This document shows, one piece after another, positions 55,727 through 64,000 of a stretch of DNA of 64,000 bases. The notes beneath the pieces were generated by a model. The model was given only the letters and a program-made list of their open reading frames with translations, searched no databases and was not told the DNA's origin. A program made the translations under genes and the position numbers. Position 1 is the first letter of the stretch. Every line of letters starts with the position of its first letter. The stretch covers positions 124,001-188,000 of the forward strand of contig JAHDQO010000005.1 in assembly GCA_018433765.1 (NCBI GenBank), read 5' to 3'. The DNA is from Tissierellales bacterium (lineage in GTDB: Bacteria > Bacillota > Clostridia > Tissierellales > Sedimentibacteraceae).

Positions 55727-56677
55727 TTGAAAAAATTTAGAAAAATAGCACTACTATTAACATTGTCTATGCTTGTAATAACGGTGTTTTCAGGATGTGT
55801 TAGAAAAAAAACAGAAGAAATAACAGCAGCTGTTGTTAATGGAGAAGAAATAACACTTGCAGATTTTGAAAAAATGGTAGATTTACAAAAAAAGCAATAT
55901 GAAACTCAATATCAATTTACAGAAGATACCTGGAAGCAAGAAGTAGAAGAAGGAAAAACTTACGAAGCATTCTTAAAAGAAAATGTTTTAGAAAATATGA
56001 TAACTGAAATGCTGCTTATGCAAAAAGCAGATGAAGAACAAATACAAATTACAGACGAGCAGATAGAAGAAGAATTTACAAAATTAAGAGAAAACTTCGA
56101 AACAGATGAAGCTTACAACCAATTTTTAGAATTAAATGGTTACACAGAAGAATCTTTAAAAGATATGATTAGAAAAGATTTTACTTTAAATGAATATCTA
56201 ACTAAAGTAATTGATGCTGAAAACATAGATGATGAAGCTGCGAAAGCTTATTATGATGAAAATATCAATGAATATAAGCAACAGGTTGATGCAAGGCATA
56301 TTTTAGTAAAAACAGAAGACGAAGCAAAAACAGTTATTGATAGAATAGATAAAGGTGAGGATTTTGCCGAATTAGCAAAAGAATTGTCTTTAGATACTAC
56401 AAGTGCTGCTATTGGTGGAGACTTAGGTTCCTTTGGAAGAAATATTATGGTTCCTGAATTTGAAGATGCAGCTTTTTCATTAGAGCCGGGAGAGATAAGC
56501 GATCCAATTCAAACTATTCATGGATATCATGTTATAGAAGTAAAAAACTATGATCTATATAATTTTGAAGATATTAAAGGTTATATAATACAGCAGATAG
56601 AAAATGAAAAAGTAAATGTTCATATTGAAGAATTAAAAAACAATGCACAAATAGAAAAAAAAGTAAAAATTAAATAG
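55727..56677 (+). CDS. Parvulin-type peptidyl-prolyl isomerase lipoprotein (PrsA/SurA-like)
   Basis: 316 residues starting with TTG after AGGAGG. Residues 1-24 are a lipoprotein signal with lipobox VFSGC. A SurA-like N-terminal helical part follows (AAVVNGEEITLADFEKMV), then a parvulin domain: ARHILVKTEDEA, GEDFAELAKELS, GGDLGSFGR and FEDAAFSLEPGEIS. It folds secreted proteins outside the membrane. It lies between mfd and spoVT as in many clostridia. Confidence 0.92.
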   Translation: MKKFRKIALLLTLSMLVITVFSGCVRKKTEEITAAVVNGEEITLADFEKMVDLQKKQYETQYQFTEDTWKQEVEEGKTYEAFLKENVLENMITEMLLMQKADEEQIQITDEQIEEEFTKLRENFETDEAYNQFLELNGYTEESLKDMIRKDFTLNEYLTKVIDAENIDDEAAKAYYDENINEYKQQVDARHILVKTEDEAKTVIDRIDKGEDFAELAKELSLDTTSAAIGGDLGSFGRNIMVPEFEDAAFSLEPGEISDPIQTIHGYHVIEVKNYDLYNFEDIKGYIIQQIENEKVNVHIEELKNNAQIEKKVKIK

Positions 56678-56758
56678 CAAAAATGAATAAAATTCACACT
56701 CCTGTTAAATACTATTAACACAAACATTTTATGAAAAATGAGGAGTGTGAAATTATTT

Positions 56759-57310
56759 ATGAAAGCAACAGGAATAGTCAGAAGGATAGATGACTTAGGA
56801 AGAGTTGTTATTCCTAAAGAGATAAGACGTACACTAAGAATTAGAGAAGGTGACCCATTAGAAATTTTTACTGACAGAGAAGGGGAAGTAATACTAAAAA
56901 AATATTCCCCAATAGGTGAACTTAGTGAATTTGCTAATGAATATGCAGAATCTCTTTATGAAACGACCAGATATACATCAATAATTACAGATAGAGATGC
57001 AGTAGTAGCCGTTTCAGGATCATCAAAAAAAGAATATCTAGAAAAAAGGTTAAGTCCCGAGCTAGAAAAAATTATTGAGAGCAGAGAACTTTATTCAGCT
57101 TCAGGAGTTACTAAGCCTATAAGAATTACAGCTAATGAATTTAATCCTGACACATATACTAGTCAGGTTATTTCTCCAATAATTGCCAATGGAGATCCTA
57201 TAGGTGCAGTAATACTTGCTACTAAAGAAAAAAATGCTAAGATGGCAGAACTAGAAGAAAAACTAGCAAAAACAGCAAGCTCATTCCTATCAAGACAAAT
57301 GGAACAGTAA
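56759..57310 (+). CDS. spoVT: Stage V sporulation protein T
   Basis: 183 residues from the ATG after the GAGGAG site (an earlier in-frame ATG at 56738 overlaps that site). An N-terminal AbrB-like swapped hairpin (MKATGIVRRIDDLGRVVIPKEI) is followed by a GAF-like domain. It regulates sigmaG-dependent genes in the forespore. Length equals that of known SpoVT proteins. Confidence 0.96.
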   Translation: MKATGIVRRIDDLGRVVIPKEIRRTLRIREGDPLEIFTDREGEVILKKYSPIGELSEFANEYAESLYETTRYTSIITDRDAVVAVSGSSKKEYLEKRLSPELEKIIESRELYSASGVTKPIRITANEFNPDTYTSQVISPIIANGDPIGAVILATKEKNAKMAELEEKLAKTASSFLSRQMEQ

Positions 57311-57335
57311 TAATAAAATAAAAAATTGATAAGTA

Positions 57336-57360
57336 AAAATCCGCGTAAGCGGATTTTTTG
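57336..57360 (+). terminator. Terminator after spoVT
   Basis: AATCCGC/GCGGATT stem, GTAA loop, then a T run. Confidence 0.9.
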
Positions 57361-57512
57361 TTTTTATCTTTCAAAGTTGAATAAATAATGTTATAATTGT
57401 CAGATAAGGGGGAAATTTGTTGGTGATTATCAAATTATCACCAAATGTGCTGCTTTTTGCTATTATAATAACTCCTGTTGAATTAGAATTCAACATAACT
57501 TTGGAGGTTTGG

Positions 57513-58232
57513 ATGTACAAAATAGTAATTTGTGAAGATAACGATTGGTTTTTAGAAAAAATAGAACATATAGTAACTAAATCACTTATGTCAGATGAGC
57601 ATAATTATAAAACTTATACATTTACAAGGTATAATAAAGAATTTGAAAACATAATTAATGAATCAGGTAACAAAATATATATTTTAGATATAGAATTGTT
57701 AGGAAATGTTGACGGCATTAGCATAGCACGTAAAATTAGATTAAACGATTTAAATAGTGTAATTATTTTTATAACTGCACATGAAGGATTGAGAAATAAA
57801 ATATTTGAAAATCAATTGCTGGCATTAGAATTTATTCCTAAAAGTGAATTAAATGAACAGCGTATAAAAAAAGCATTAGGCGGAGCATTAAAGTTGTTAA
57901 ATGGAACTAGTGAAAAGAAGCTGAAAGTCAAAGTAGGAAAGATAATATATAAAATATCCTTTGACAAGATTGTGTATGCTCAAAGTCAGCCTTTAAGCAA
58001 AAAAGTATTAATAAGAACAATTAATGAGGAAATAGAATGTTATTATACTATTAAAGAATTATTAGAAGATTTAGATGAACGTTTCATTAAAACTCATAGA
58101 GCATGTATAGTAAACAGAGACTATATTAATAAAGTTAAAATGGACGAGCCACTTATTTACTTAGAAAATGGTGACAAAATAGATCTCATTTCAAGGAATG
58201 GGAAGGTGGAATTAAAAAATAATGGATTTTAA
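57513..58232 (+). CDS. LytTR response regulator, AgrA-like
   Basis: 239 residues from the ATG after GGAGG; the frame extension upstream is not coding-like. The receiver domain has acidic residues in VICEDND and the phosphoacceptor Asp in YILDIELLG. A LytTR DNA-binding domain (THRACIVNRDYINKV) ends the protein. It overlaps the sensor kinase by 11 bases. With the convergent agrB/agrD genes it should read the peptide signal. Confidence 0.88.
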   Translation: MYKIVICEDNDWFLEKIEHIVTKSLMSDEHNYKTYTFTRYNKEFENIINESGNKIYILDIELLGNVDGISIARKIRLNDLNSVIIFITAHEGLRNKIFENQLLALEFIPKSELNEQRIKKALGGALKLLNGTSEKKLKVKVGKIIYKISFDKIVYAQSQPLSKKVLIRTINEEIECYYTIKELLEDLDERFIKTHRACIVNRDYINKVKMDEPLIYLENGDKIDLISRNGKVELKNNGF

Positions 58233-59550
58233 TTTAATAGATATAATAGGTGTATTAATTTTATCTTTTGCGATTATCTTTGTGATAGCCAAACTATTAG
58301 GTATGAATTTAAAAGATAGAAAAATACTAATAAAATTTATAAGTTGTGTAGTATTAATGTGTGTTGGAGGATTTCTAAATTATAGTTTCAAAAATTCAGC
58401 ATTTAGAGTTTGTACAAATTATATTATTATAATTTTCTCAGCTTTTGTTTTTTGTAAATCTGTAATATCTTCTGTGCTCTCTTCACTTTTTACTATTGTT
58501 CTTATAACTTTATCTGATATGTTTGTTGGTATTTTGTTTTTAAGTACAGTAAAAGTAAATATGGAAACAGTAAGAACTAGTACAAGTTACTTGTTTTTTT
58601 CAAATGTAACTGTTTCTATAATTATGATAACAATTATTTCTATAAAACAAATATATAATGCAATAAATAATTTAATAAAAGGACTTAATAAAAAGAAAGA
58701 ATTAACAGGAATAATTATTTTTACTTTAATAACTGTTATAGGAATAATATTAATATATTTTTATTATATTTTTGTTGAACAGTCATATGTAAAAACTTAT
58801 TTAAATGTATCACTTATTGTAATATATATTTTGATAAGTTGTTCATTCTTTTATCAAACGGTTAAAAATATCCAGCATAAAAACAATTTGATGGAAATAA
58901 ACGAAAGATACAACAGGCTTGAAATATATTCACAATTTAATGAAAGTTTAGTAGAACAGCTTAGAAAACAGAAACATGAGTTTAAAAACAATCTTGTGAC
59001 AATTAGAGCAATGGCTGACAGTGAACATCTTGTAAATTATATAAACAGCTTAATTAAAGATAACACAGAGATGGATATAACCTACATAAGTAAATTTAAA
59101 TCAATAGACGATGATGGGTTAAAAGGACTGTTAGCATATAAAGTTTTAAAAATGAAAGAAAAAAATATTAACGTAAGTATACATATAGAAAACAGCATTG
59201 AAAAATTTAATTTAAATAAACTCAAGTGTGATGACTCTAAAGACTTATATAATATAATGGGTATAATCATTGATAATGCAGTAGAAGCAACTGAAATAAC
59301 AGAAGATAAGCTTATAGTAATTCAAGCTTATGCTGAAAAGAATAAAGTTAATTTTGTTATATCAAATACTTTTAACGGAAGTGTAGATTTTAATAAAATA
59401 TTTTCACATGGGTATTCTACAAAAGGGAGTAAAAGAGGTTACGGTTTAGCTATTCTTCAAGATATTGTTGATAAAGATAAAAAGATAAATATAAATACTG
59501 AAGTAGAAGATAATATTTTTTCACAGCATATAATCATAAAAATAACTTAA
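58222..59550 (+). CDS. AgrC-like sensor histidine kinase
   Basis: 442 residues. The first 215 residues carry six or seven hydrophobic segments, the peptide-sensing part of AgrC-type kinases. Then come the phosphorylated His in LRKQKHEFKNNLV, the N-box IIDNAVEATE and the G-box RGYGLAIL, with SNTFNGSV as in the HPK10 class. It would phosphorylate the AgrA-like partner after binding a cyclic peptide. Confidence 0.88.
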   Translation: MDFNLIDIIGVLILSFAIIFVIAKLLGMNLKDRKILIKFISCVVLMCVGGFLNYSFKNSAFRVCTNYIIIIFSAFVFCKSVISSVLSSLFTIVLITLSDMFVGILFLSTVKVNMETVRTSTSYLFFSNVTVSIIMITIISIKQIYNAINNLIKGLNKKKELTGIIIFTLITVIGIILIYFYYIFVEQSYVKTYLNVSLIVIYILISCSFFYQTVKNIQHKNNLMEINERYNRLEIYSQFNESLVEQLRKQKHEFKNNLVTIRAMADSEHLVNYINSLIKDNTEMDITYISKFKSIDDDGLKGLLAYKVLKMKEKNINVSIHIENSIEKFNLNKLKCDDSKDLYNIMGIIIDNAVEATEITEDKLIVIQAYAEKNKVNFVISNTFNGSVDFNKIFSHGYSTKGSKRGYGLAILQDIVDKDKKININTEVEDNIFSQHIIIKIT

Positions 59551-59571
59551 TGCATATGCATTAAGTTTTTA

Positions 59572-59739
59572 TTAGTGATTTTTAATCTGCTTTTTAATCA
59601 TACTTTCAGGCATTTTAGGTTCATCAAATCCCCAAAAAAAGCATGCATAAGTAGAGTGAACTGCACTTGATATACCTAATATAGCTATGAATGATGCTAA
59701 AAATTTAACTGCTTTCGAAAATAGTTTAGATGAAATCAT
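59572..59739 (-). CDS. agrD: Cyclic lactone autoinducer peptide precursor, AgrD-like (55 aa)
   Basis: Small gene with AGGAGG 11 bases before the ATG. The product of 55 residues has an amphipathic N-terminus, a hydrophobic middle, then TYACFFWGF followed by DEPKMPESM and a Lys-rich tail. A single Cys before aromatic residues and a following D-E-P block is the AgrD pattern; the ring would join Cys33 to about Phe38 or Gly37. It lies 34 bases downstream of agrB on the same strand. Confidence 0.88.
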   Translation of the reverse strand: MISSKLFSKAVKFLASFIAILGISSAVHSTYACFFWGFDEPKMPESMIKKQIKNH

Positions 59740-59773
59740 ATAAATTTCACCTCCTTGTTTTACTTTGATAATC

Positions 59774-60388
59774 CTAAATATTTTCTACATGCTCATATTT
59801 CTTATAATTATTAAACTCCATGGAAAGTATGCGGTAGAAAAAAGGAGTAATGTTTATTCCTTCAACAAGCAAACATAAAATTATTAAATTACTTATAAAT
59901 ATGTTTGTCGTAAACAGTGCTGTGATAGAATAACCGATTGCTAATAATATAGAAAATATTTTCAGTTTTTTTCTGATACTCTTAGATACTAACGGCCTTT
60001 TATTAGTATCTGCGGGTGCATATAGAAAATATAGGATTATACAAAATATACAAACCAATACCTTTATATATATAGATAATACTAATACTTCAGAAATTAT
60101 AGGTAGTCCAAACATCATGATAAAAGATACCAATAAACATGTAATACTATTATTTGCATGTGCTCCGAAAGCAGTCATCCTTATAGCTCCAAAAATCACA
60201 GAGCATAAAATTACTTCTTTTAAATATCCTGCTATCCAAGCTGTTAAAAATATAACAATTAATTTTGTTATCCCTAAATACAAGGTTTCAAGTCCGTAAT
60301 GAATTTCTTCAATCTTATCTTCATCATATTCAGGAAAGTTATTTTTAACTAAGGTTATTGATGCTTTTAAAAATTTATCTTTTATCAC
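59774..60388 (-). CDS. agrB: Accessory gene regulator AgrB-like peptidase/transporter
   Basis: 204 residues, GTG start. Five to six hydrophobic segments and the catalytic His and Cys of the family in FGAHANNSITC, with RMTAFG before. It cuts the C-terminal tail from AgrD and cyclises the peptide. A minus-strand TATAAT at about 60402-60407 gives a likely promoter. The agrBD pair faces the agrC-agrA pair, unlike the agrBDCA order of staphylococci. Confidence 0.9.
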   Translation of the reverse strand: MIKDKFLKASITLVKNNFPEYDEDKIEEIHYGLETLYLGITKLIVIFLTAWIAGYLKEVILCSVIFGAIRMTAFGAHANNSITCLLVSFIMMFGLPIISEVLVLSIYIKVLVCIFCIILYFLYAPADTNKRPLVSKSIRKKLKIFSILLAIGYSITALFTTNIFISNLIILCLLVEGINITPFFYRILSMEFNNYKKYEHVENI

Positions 60389-60798
60389 AATCGTTCACCA
60401 TCGAGATTATAACACTTTTTTATATACTAAAACCAAAAAAGCCGTATTCTGTCGGTTTTTTTCCTTTTTTGGTTTTTGAAAGACCAAAAAAAGCAAAAAT
60501 ATAACAGAATAAGTAAAAAACTTACCCTTTTTTAAATTTTATGTTATAATATTAACAAGTACTTAATATTTTACATAATAATTAGGGTTGAAATTGGCAA
60601 TTGATTTTGTTTTGGGGGGATTTTACCATTACAACTCTTAATTACAAAGAGCACCTTATTTTAATTAATAAGGTGTTTTTTGTCGATTATTTCATATATT
60701 ATCAAAAACATGTCCAATTATATCTTATTTTATGATATAATTTTATAAGAACTTGGTGGTGGAGTAGAAATATATAATAGTAGGTTAAGGAGGAACAA
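60389..60798. other. Intergenic region with hairpins and a possible small transcript
   Basis: About 410 bases without a gene. Contents: the agrB promoter on the minus strand; AAAAAAGCCG/CGGTTTTTTT at 60436-60459 inside a larger CCAAAAAAG/CTTTTTTGG dyad; a plus-strand TATAAT near 60544, then a terminator ACCTTATT/AATAAGGT with TTTTTT at about 60651-60680; and a second TATAAT near 60735 for the S-layer gene. Confidence 0.5.
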
Positions 60799-62682
60799 AT
60801 GAAAAGTAAAGTGTTTGTGAAAGTTATAGTTTTTTGTACGATTTTTACAATGTTGCTTACAAATATGGCTTTGGCTGTTAGTTTTACAGATATTGATGAT
60901 TGTTGGGCTAAGTCATATATTAAAGATATGGCTGAAAAGGGTGTAATAAAAGGTGAGCCGGATGGTAGATTTAATCCGAAAGGGAAAGTAACATTTTTAC
61001 ATGCATTTTTAATGATGTCAAGAATGTATGATATTAAGGATGAACTTGTAAAACAAGAAATTTATGATTACTATAAGGATTTTAAAGATATCCTTGAACA
61101 AACTTCTAATGGAGATTATGCGTGGGCATATGAAGATTTATCTGTAGCATTAGCATCAGATATGATTTTGCAATCAGCACTTGTAACTTATATAAAGACA
61201 GGAAAGATAAATCAACCAGCTACTAAACAAGAAATAGCTACTTTCTTAACAAAAGCGATGGTACTGCAAGATGAAGCACAAAGTCAAGACAATTGTGTAT
61301 TACCTTTTAATGATGCTGATGAAATATCTAGCTTAAACAAGCAGTATGTTTATACAATGTATGAAAAGGGAATAATTACAGGAGATGAAAAAAATAGATT
61401 TTTGCCTAAATCTCATGTAACTAGAGACGTAATGGCTACTATGCTTTCTAGAAGTATGAAATATATGGATAAAAATGATATTGAACCAGATTTTTCATCA
61501 TTTTTAGAAGATTTGACTACTGTTGAAGGTAGTATATCAGATATAACAAAAAGTCGTAACACAACACACATAAAAGTTAAGAAATCAGATGGCTACAACA
61601 GTATTTATGAAACAAATGAAGATATGATTTTAACTATAGAAGGAAAGAAATCTAGTGTTTCAAAACTTGAAGTAGGTATGGTTGTAGAATGTAAGATAAA
61701 AGATGATAATATATTGCGTTCAATAAAAGCAGAGCATAAATCAGAAGAGTATAAAGGTAGAGTCAATTATACTTCTTATGTTAGTCCAAAAGAAATAAGT
61801 ATTATTTTGGAAGACGATGAGGATAGTAAAGAAAAAACTAAGAAAATTGCTGTAGATAATGAAGTTGATGTAATCTTAAACGGTAATGAAGCTGAACTTA
61901 AGGATTTAAACCGAGGGGATGTAGTTACAGTTAAGGTAAAAAATGAAAAAGCTCACGAAATAGTTGCAGAAAGTAAAAATAAAAAATATCAAGGTGTGTT
62001 TGACCAAATAATATATGATAGAACAATTAAAATTGCTTTCACAGACTTAAATGATAAGTATAAACAATTTGAAATACAATCTGATTTAGATGTTGAAAGA
62101 AATGATAAAGAATCTAGCATAGATCAATTAACAAAAGGCGATAAAATAGAAATAGAAACTGAATACGACTTAATAAAGTCTATAGATGCTACATCAGTTG
62201 AGTCTGAATCAAATGGATATATTAAACAGATTGTTATAGGACCTAAAAATAAGATTACACTATCTAATGAAGACCATTCGGTAGAATATATTGTTAGTGA
62301 GAATGCTAATATAAATGTTGATAAAAAATTGTCTTCAATATATGATTTAAGAGTTGGATATTATATAGAATTTAATTTGCAGGGAGAAGAGATTGTATCT
62401 ATTGAGGCTAAGGCAATTGCGGATAATAAAGAAGTAGTAGGTATAGTTTCATCTATTTACAAAGACATAGGCGTACTAATGGTGAGTGTAACAAAAAATA
62501 ATGGAGATGTAGAGACAAGACGTATTGAAGTTACTTCTAAGACTAAAATTATGGACATATATAGTATTAGAAGTGAAAAATTAAGCGATATAGATGTTGG
62601 AGACCAAGTAAGAGTTTTAGGAACAAATGAAAGTGGGTTATTTACTGCAACAACCATTATGTGGTACAACCCAGAAAGATAA
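60799..62682 (+). CDS. S-layer-homology (SLH) domain surface protein
   Basis: 627 residues. Signal peptide 1-27 ends after LALA. Three SLH domains lie in residues 28-230: FTDIDDCWAKSYIKDMAEKG with GEPDGRFNPKGKVT, a degenerate middle one, and YVYTMYEKGIITGDEKNRFLPKSHVT. SLH domains bind cell-wall polymers. The remaining 390 residues are about five similar beta-rich units of some 75 residues with a V-x-G-x-V core. Partner unknown. GGAGG precedes the ATG. Confidence 0.9.
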   Translation: MKSKVFVKVIVFCTIFTMLLTNMALAVSFTDIDDCWAKSYIKDMAEKGVIKGEPDGRFNPKGKVTFLHAFLMMSRMYDIKDELVKQEIYDYYKDFKDILEQTSNGDYAWAYEDLSVALASDMILQSALVTYIKTGKINQPATKQEIATFLTKAMVLQDEAQSQDNCVLPFNDADEISSLNKQYVYTMYEKGIITGDEKNRFLPKSHVTRDVMATMLSRSMKYMDKNDIEPDFSSFLEDLTTVEGSISDITKSRNTTHIKVKKSDGYNSIYETNEDMILTIEGKKSSVSKLEVGMVVECKIKDDNILRSIKAEHKSEEYKGRVNYTSYVSPKEISIILEDDEDSKEKTKKIAVDNEVDVILNGNEAELKDLNRGDVVTVKVKNEKAHEIVAESKNKKYQGVFDQIIYDRTIKIAFTDLNDKYKQFEIQSDLDVERNDKESSIDQLTKGDKIEIETEYDLIKSIDATSVESESNGYIKQIVIGPKNKITLSNEDHSVEYIVSENANINVDKKLSSIYDLRVGYYIEFNLQGEEIVSIEAKAIADNKEVVGIVSSIYKDIGVLMVSVTKNNGDVETRRIEVTSKTKIMDIYSIRSEKLSDIDVGDQVRVLGTNESGLFTATTIMWYNPER

Positions 62683-62696
62683 AATATTAAAAAATT

Positions 62697-62734
62697 AATC
62701 CCTTTATCTATAAGTAGTAGATAAAGGGATTCTT
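62697..62734. terminator. Bidirectional terminator after the SLH gene
   Basis: AATCCCTTTATCTA pairs with TAGATAAAGGGATT around a short loop, between convergent genes. Confidence 0.85.
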
Positions 62735-62737
62735 TAA

Positions 62738-63820
62738 TTACTTTTCTTTATATAATTTTTCACTTTCTGTTATAAGCTCTTTAAAAATTTGTTTCACCGT
62801 TTGTATTTTATCAATCTTATATACATTTGAACCTGCAAAAACAAGACCATTCTTAACATTACCTTTTACAGAATTAATTAGAGCTTGAGATATGCAGTAG
62901 GGTGCTTCATTATAATTACAAGATTTTAGGCAGTTAGAGCATTTTTCTATTTTAGGTTTGATACCTTTTTTTATTTTATTTAGAAACTCGTTGTTTACTG
63001 CTCTTCCGGGCATTCCTACAGGACTTATTATAATTTCAACGTCTTCTTTTTTAGCATTAACATACATTTCCTTAAATTCTTTAGATGCATCGCATTCTTC
63101 TGTTGCAACAAATCTAGTAGACATTTGTACTGCTGAAGCACCTGCTTCTAAATATTCTGCAATATCAGCACCAGTAAATATTCCGCCACCAACGATTATG
63201 GGTACTTTTCTATTGTATTTTTCTTCAAAAGGTTTGATAGTTTTAATAATCTCTATCAAGGTTTCTTTTAAATTAAAATTATTATCTTCTATAGACTTTT
63301 TCTTAAAACCTAAGTGACCTCCTGCTTCAATTCCTTCTAGAACTATAGCATCTGGAATAGTGTTGTATTTTTTATCCCATAATTTTGTAATTAAATTTGC
63401 AGCTTTAGCAGAAGAAATAATAGGTGCAATTTTAGTTTTTGTATTTTTAACAAGTTCGGGAAGCTCTATTGGCAGCCCTGCACCAGAAATAATAATATCA
63501 ATTCCTTCTTCAACAGCAGCCTTGACATGCTCCTTATACTTATTCATAGCAACCATAAAATTAACACCAATGATTCCCCTAAGACTGTTTTGCTTAGCCT
63601 TTCTTATCTCCTTTTTTAGTGCTCTGATGTTTGCTTGTAAGTGATTAGTAGTAAAATCAGGCTCATTATATCCTATGTTTACACCCGAAATTACACCTAT
63701 TCCACCTTGATTTGCAACAGCTGCTGCTAATTTTGATCCGCTCACACCGATTCCCATACCTCCTAATACAATAGGAGTTTCTGCTATAAGACTGCCAATT
63801 TTAAGTTTTGGTAATTTCAT
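62738..63820 (-). CDS. NAD(P)H-dependent flavin oxidoreductase (nitronate monooxygenase family)
   Basis: 360 residues from the ATG after GAGGAGG (an earlier in-frame ATG lies upstream of that site). TIM-barrel FMN protein with PIVLGGMGIGVSGSKLAAAVANQGGIGVIS, GGHLGF, GGGIFTGADIAEYLEAGASAVQMSTRF and CDASKEFKE. The C-terminal CSNCLKSC-x5-APYC cysteine cluster marks a clostridial subgroup. The family contains nitronate monooxygenases and FabK-like enoyl reductases; no fab genes are adjacent, so the reaction is open. Confidence 0.87.
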   Translation of the reverse strand: MKLPKLKIGSLIAETPIVLGGMGIGVSGSKLAAAVANQGGIGVISGVNIGYNEPDFTTNHLQANIRALKKEIRKAKQNSLRGIIGVNFMVAMNKYKEHVKAAVEEGIDIIISGAGLPIELPELVKNTKTKIAPIISSAKAANLITKLWDKKYNTIPDAIVLEGIEAGGHLGFKKKSIEDNNFNLKETLIEIIKTIKPFEEKYNRKVPIIVGGGIFTGADIAEYLEAGASAVQMSTRFVATEECDASKEFKEMYVNAKKEDVEIIISPVGMPGRAVNNEFLNKIKKGIKPKIEKCSNCLKSCNYNEAPYCISQALINSVKGNVKNGLVFAGSNVYKIDKIQTVKQIFKELITESEKLYKEK

Positions 63821-64000
63821 TTGTACCTCCTCATCAAGCAAATTTACAATGATAACAGTTATATGTTACTAATTTATTGTTTTAAATTTTATGATGAAAA
63901 GATTATACTATAAATACTTTGATAATACAAATATTTTATTATTAAAACAATTAACCTATTTTATAATTAAATCTACAAATTTAAAGTTTAAAGTATCAAC

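Noticed and set aside
57417-57512. Upstream extension of the AgrA-like regulator
   Set aside because: The receiver domain starts at the ATG after GGAGG (57513). The extra 32 residues have no family counterpart and carry their own non-coding features.

Overview
The window looks like the chromosome of a spore-forming, low-GC, anaerobic Firmicute, most likely a clostridial amino-acid fermenter of the Tissierellia/Peptostreptococcales kind; the exact genus cannot be fixed from the sequence. Evidence: very AT-rich DNA, strong GGAGG ribosome sites, spoVG and spoVT, pyruvate formate-lyase with its activase, threonine dehydrogenase plus glycine C-acetyltransferase, and the conserved Firmicute block purR-spoVG-glmU-prs-pth-mfd-ppi-spoVT. 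Several automatic starts fall inside the ribosome binding site; I moved those starts downstream and say so in each entry.

Layout. 1-1470: tandem acyltransferase-3 membrane genes, the first cut by the window edge. 1519-4780 (minus): pflB-pflA behind a ZTP (pfl-motif) riboswitch. 4888-8035: MATE exporter and a YwrD-like gamma-glutamyltransferase. 8121-10179: a long untranslated leader ending in a terminator, then a P5C-type aldehyde dehydrogenase. 10260-14049: ferritin-like protein, M18 aminopeptidase, DUF4097 lipoprotein, YkuK-like protein. 14317-14928: a solo IS607-type serine recombinase. 15012-20955: a D-amino-acid/peptide cluster (racemase, DmpA peptidase, RpiR regulator, D-aminoacylase, DUF5058 membrane protein and an unrecognised membrane partner). 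21007-23752: macrodomain protein, TauE-like permease, amidohydrolase. 23931-28531: YhaO/YhaN nuclease pair and another phosphoesterase. 28555-30106: a second ZTP riboswitch controlling an N-formylglutamate amidohydrolase and the folate transporter FolT. 30295-33785: MoxR, DUF58 and DUF4129-like proteins. 33895-36669: tdh and kbl, separated by a repeat nest. 36753-40833 (minus): a compact RiPP cluster with a 38-aa Cys-rich precursor, a radical SAM/SPASM maturase, an ABC exporter and an HExxH peptidase. 41321-45442: sbcD-sbcC. 45604-47314: PspC-domain protein and murC. 47586-57310: the purR-to-spoVT housekeeping block. 57513-60388: an agr-type quorum-sensing locus with agrA/agrC-like genes facing agrB and a 55-aa agrD. 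60799-63820: S-layer-homology protein and a nitronate-monooxygenase-like flavoprotein.

Three things stand out. (1) The RiPP cluster: its precursor has three closely spaced Cys followed by a Ser/Gly/Ala-rich tail, and it lies upstream of a perfect 14-bp hairpin and the maturase. (2) A dispersed family of intergenic elements, about ten copies of an 18-nt hairpin with compensatory base changes, with a second hairpin and inverted A/T-rich arms in the best copies. Related A/T arms abut stop codons and even supply the last codons of unrelated genes. (3) Two ZTP riboswitches whose pseudoknot strands covary, tying formate production, formylglutamate hydrolysis and folate uptake into one one-carbon regulon.
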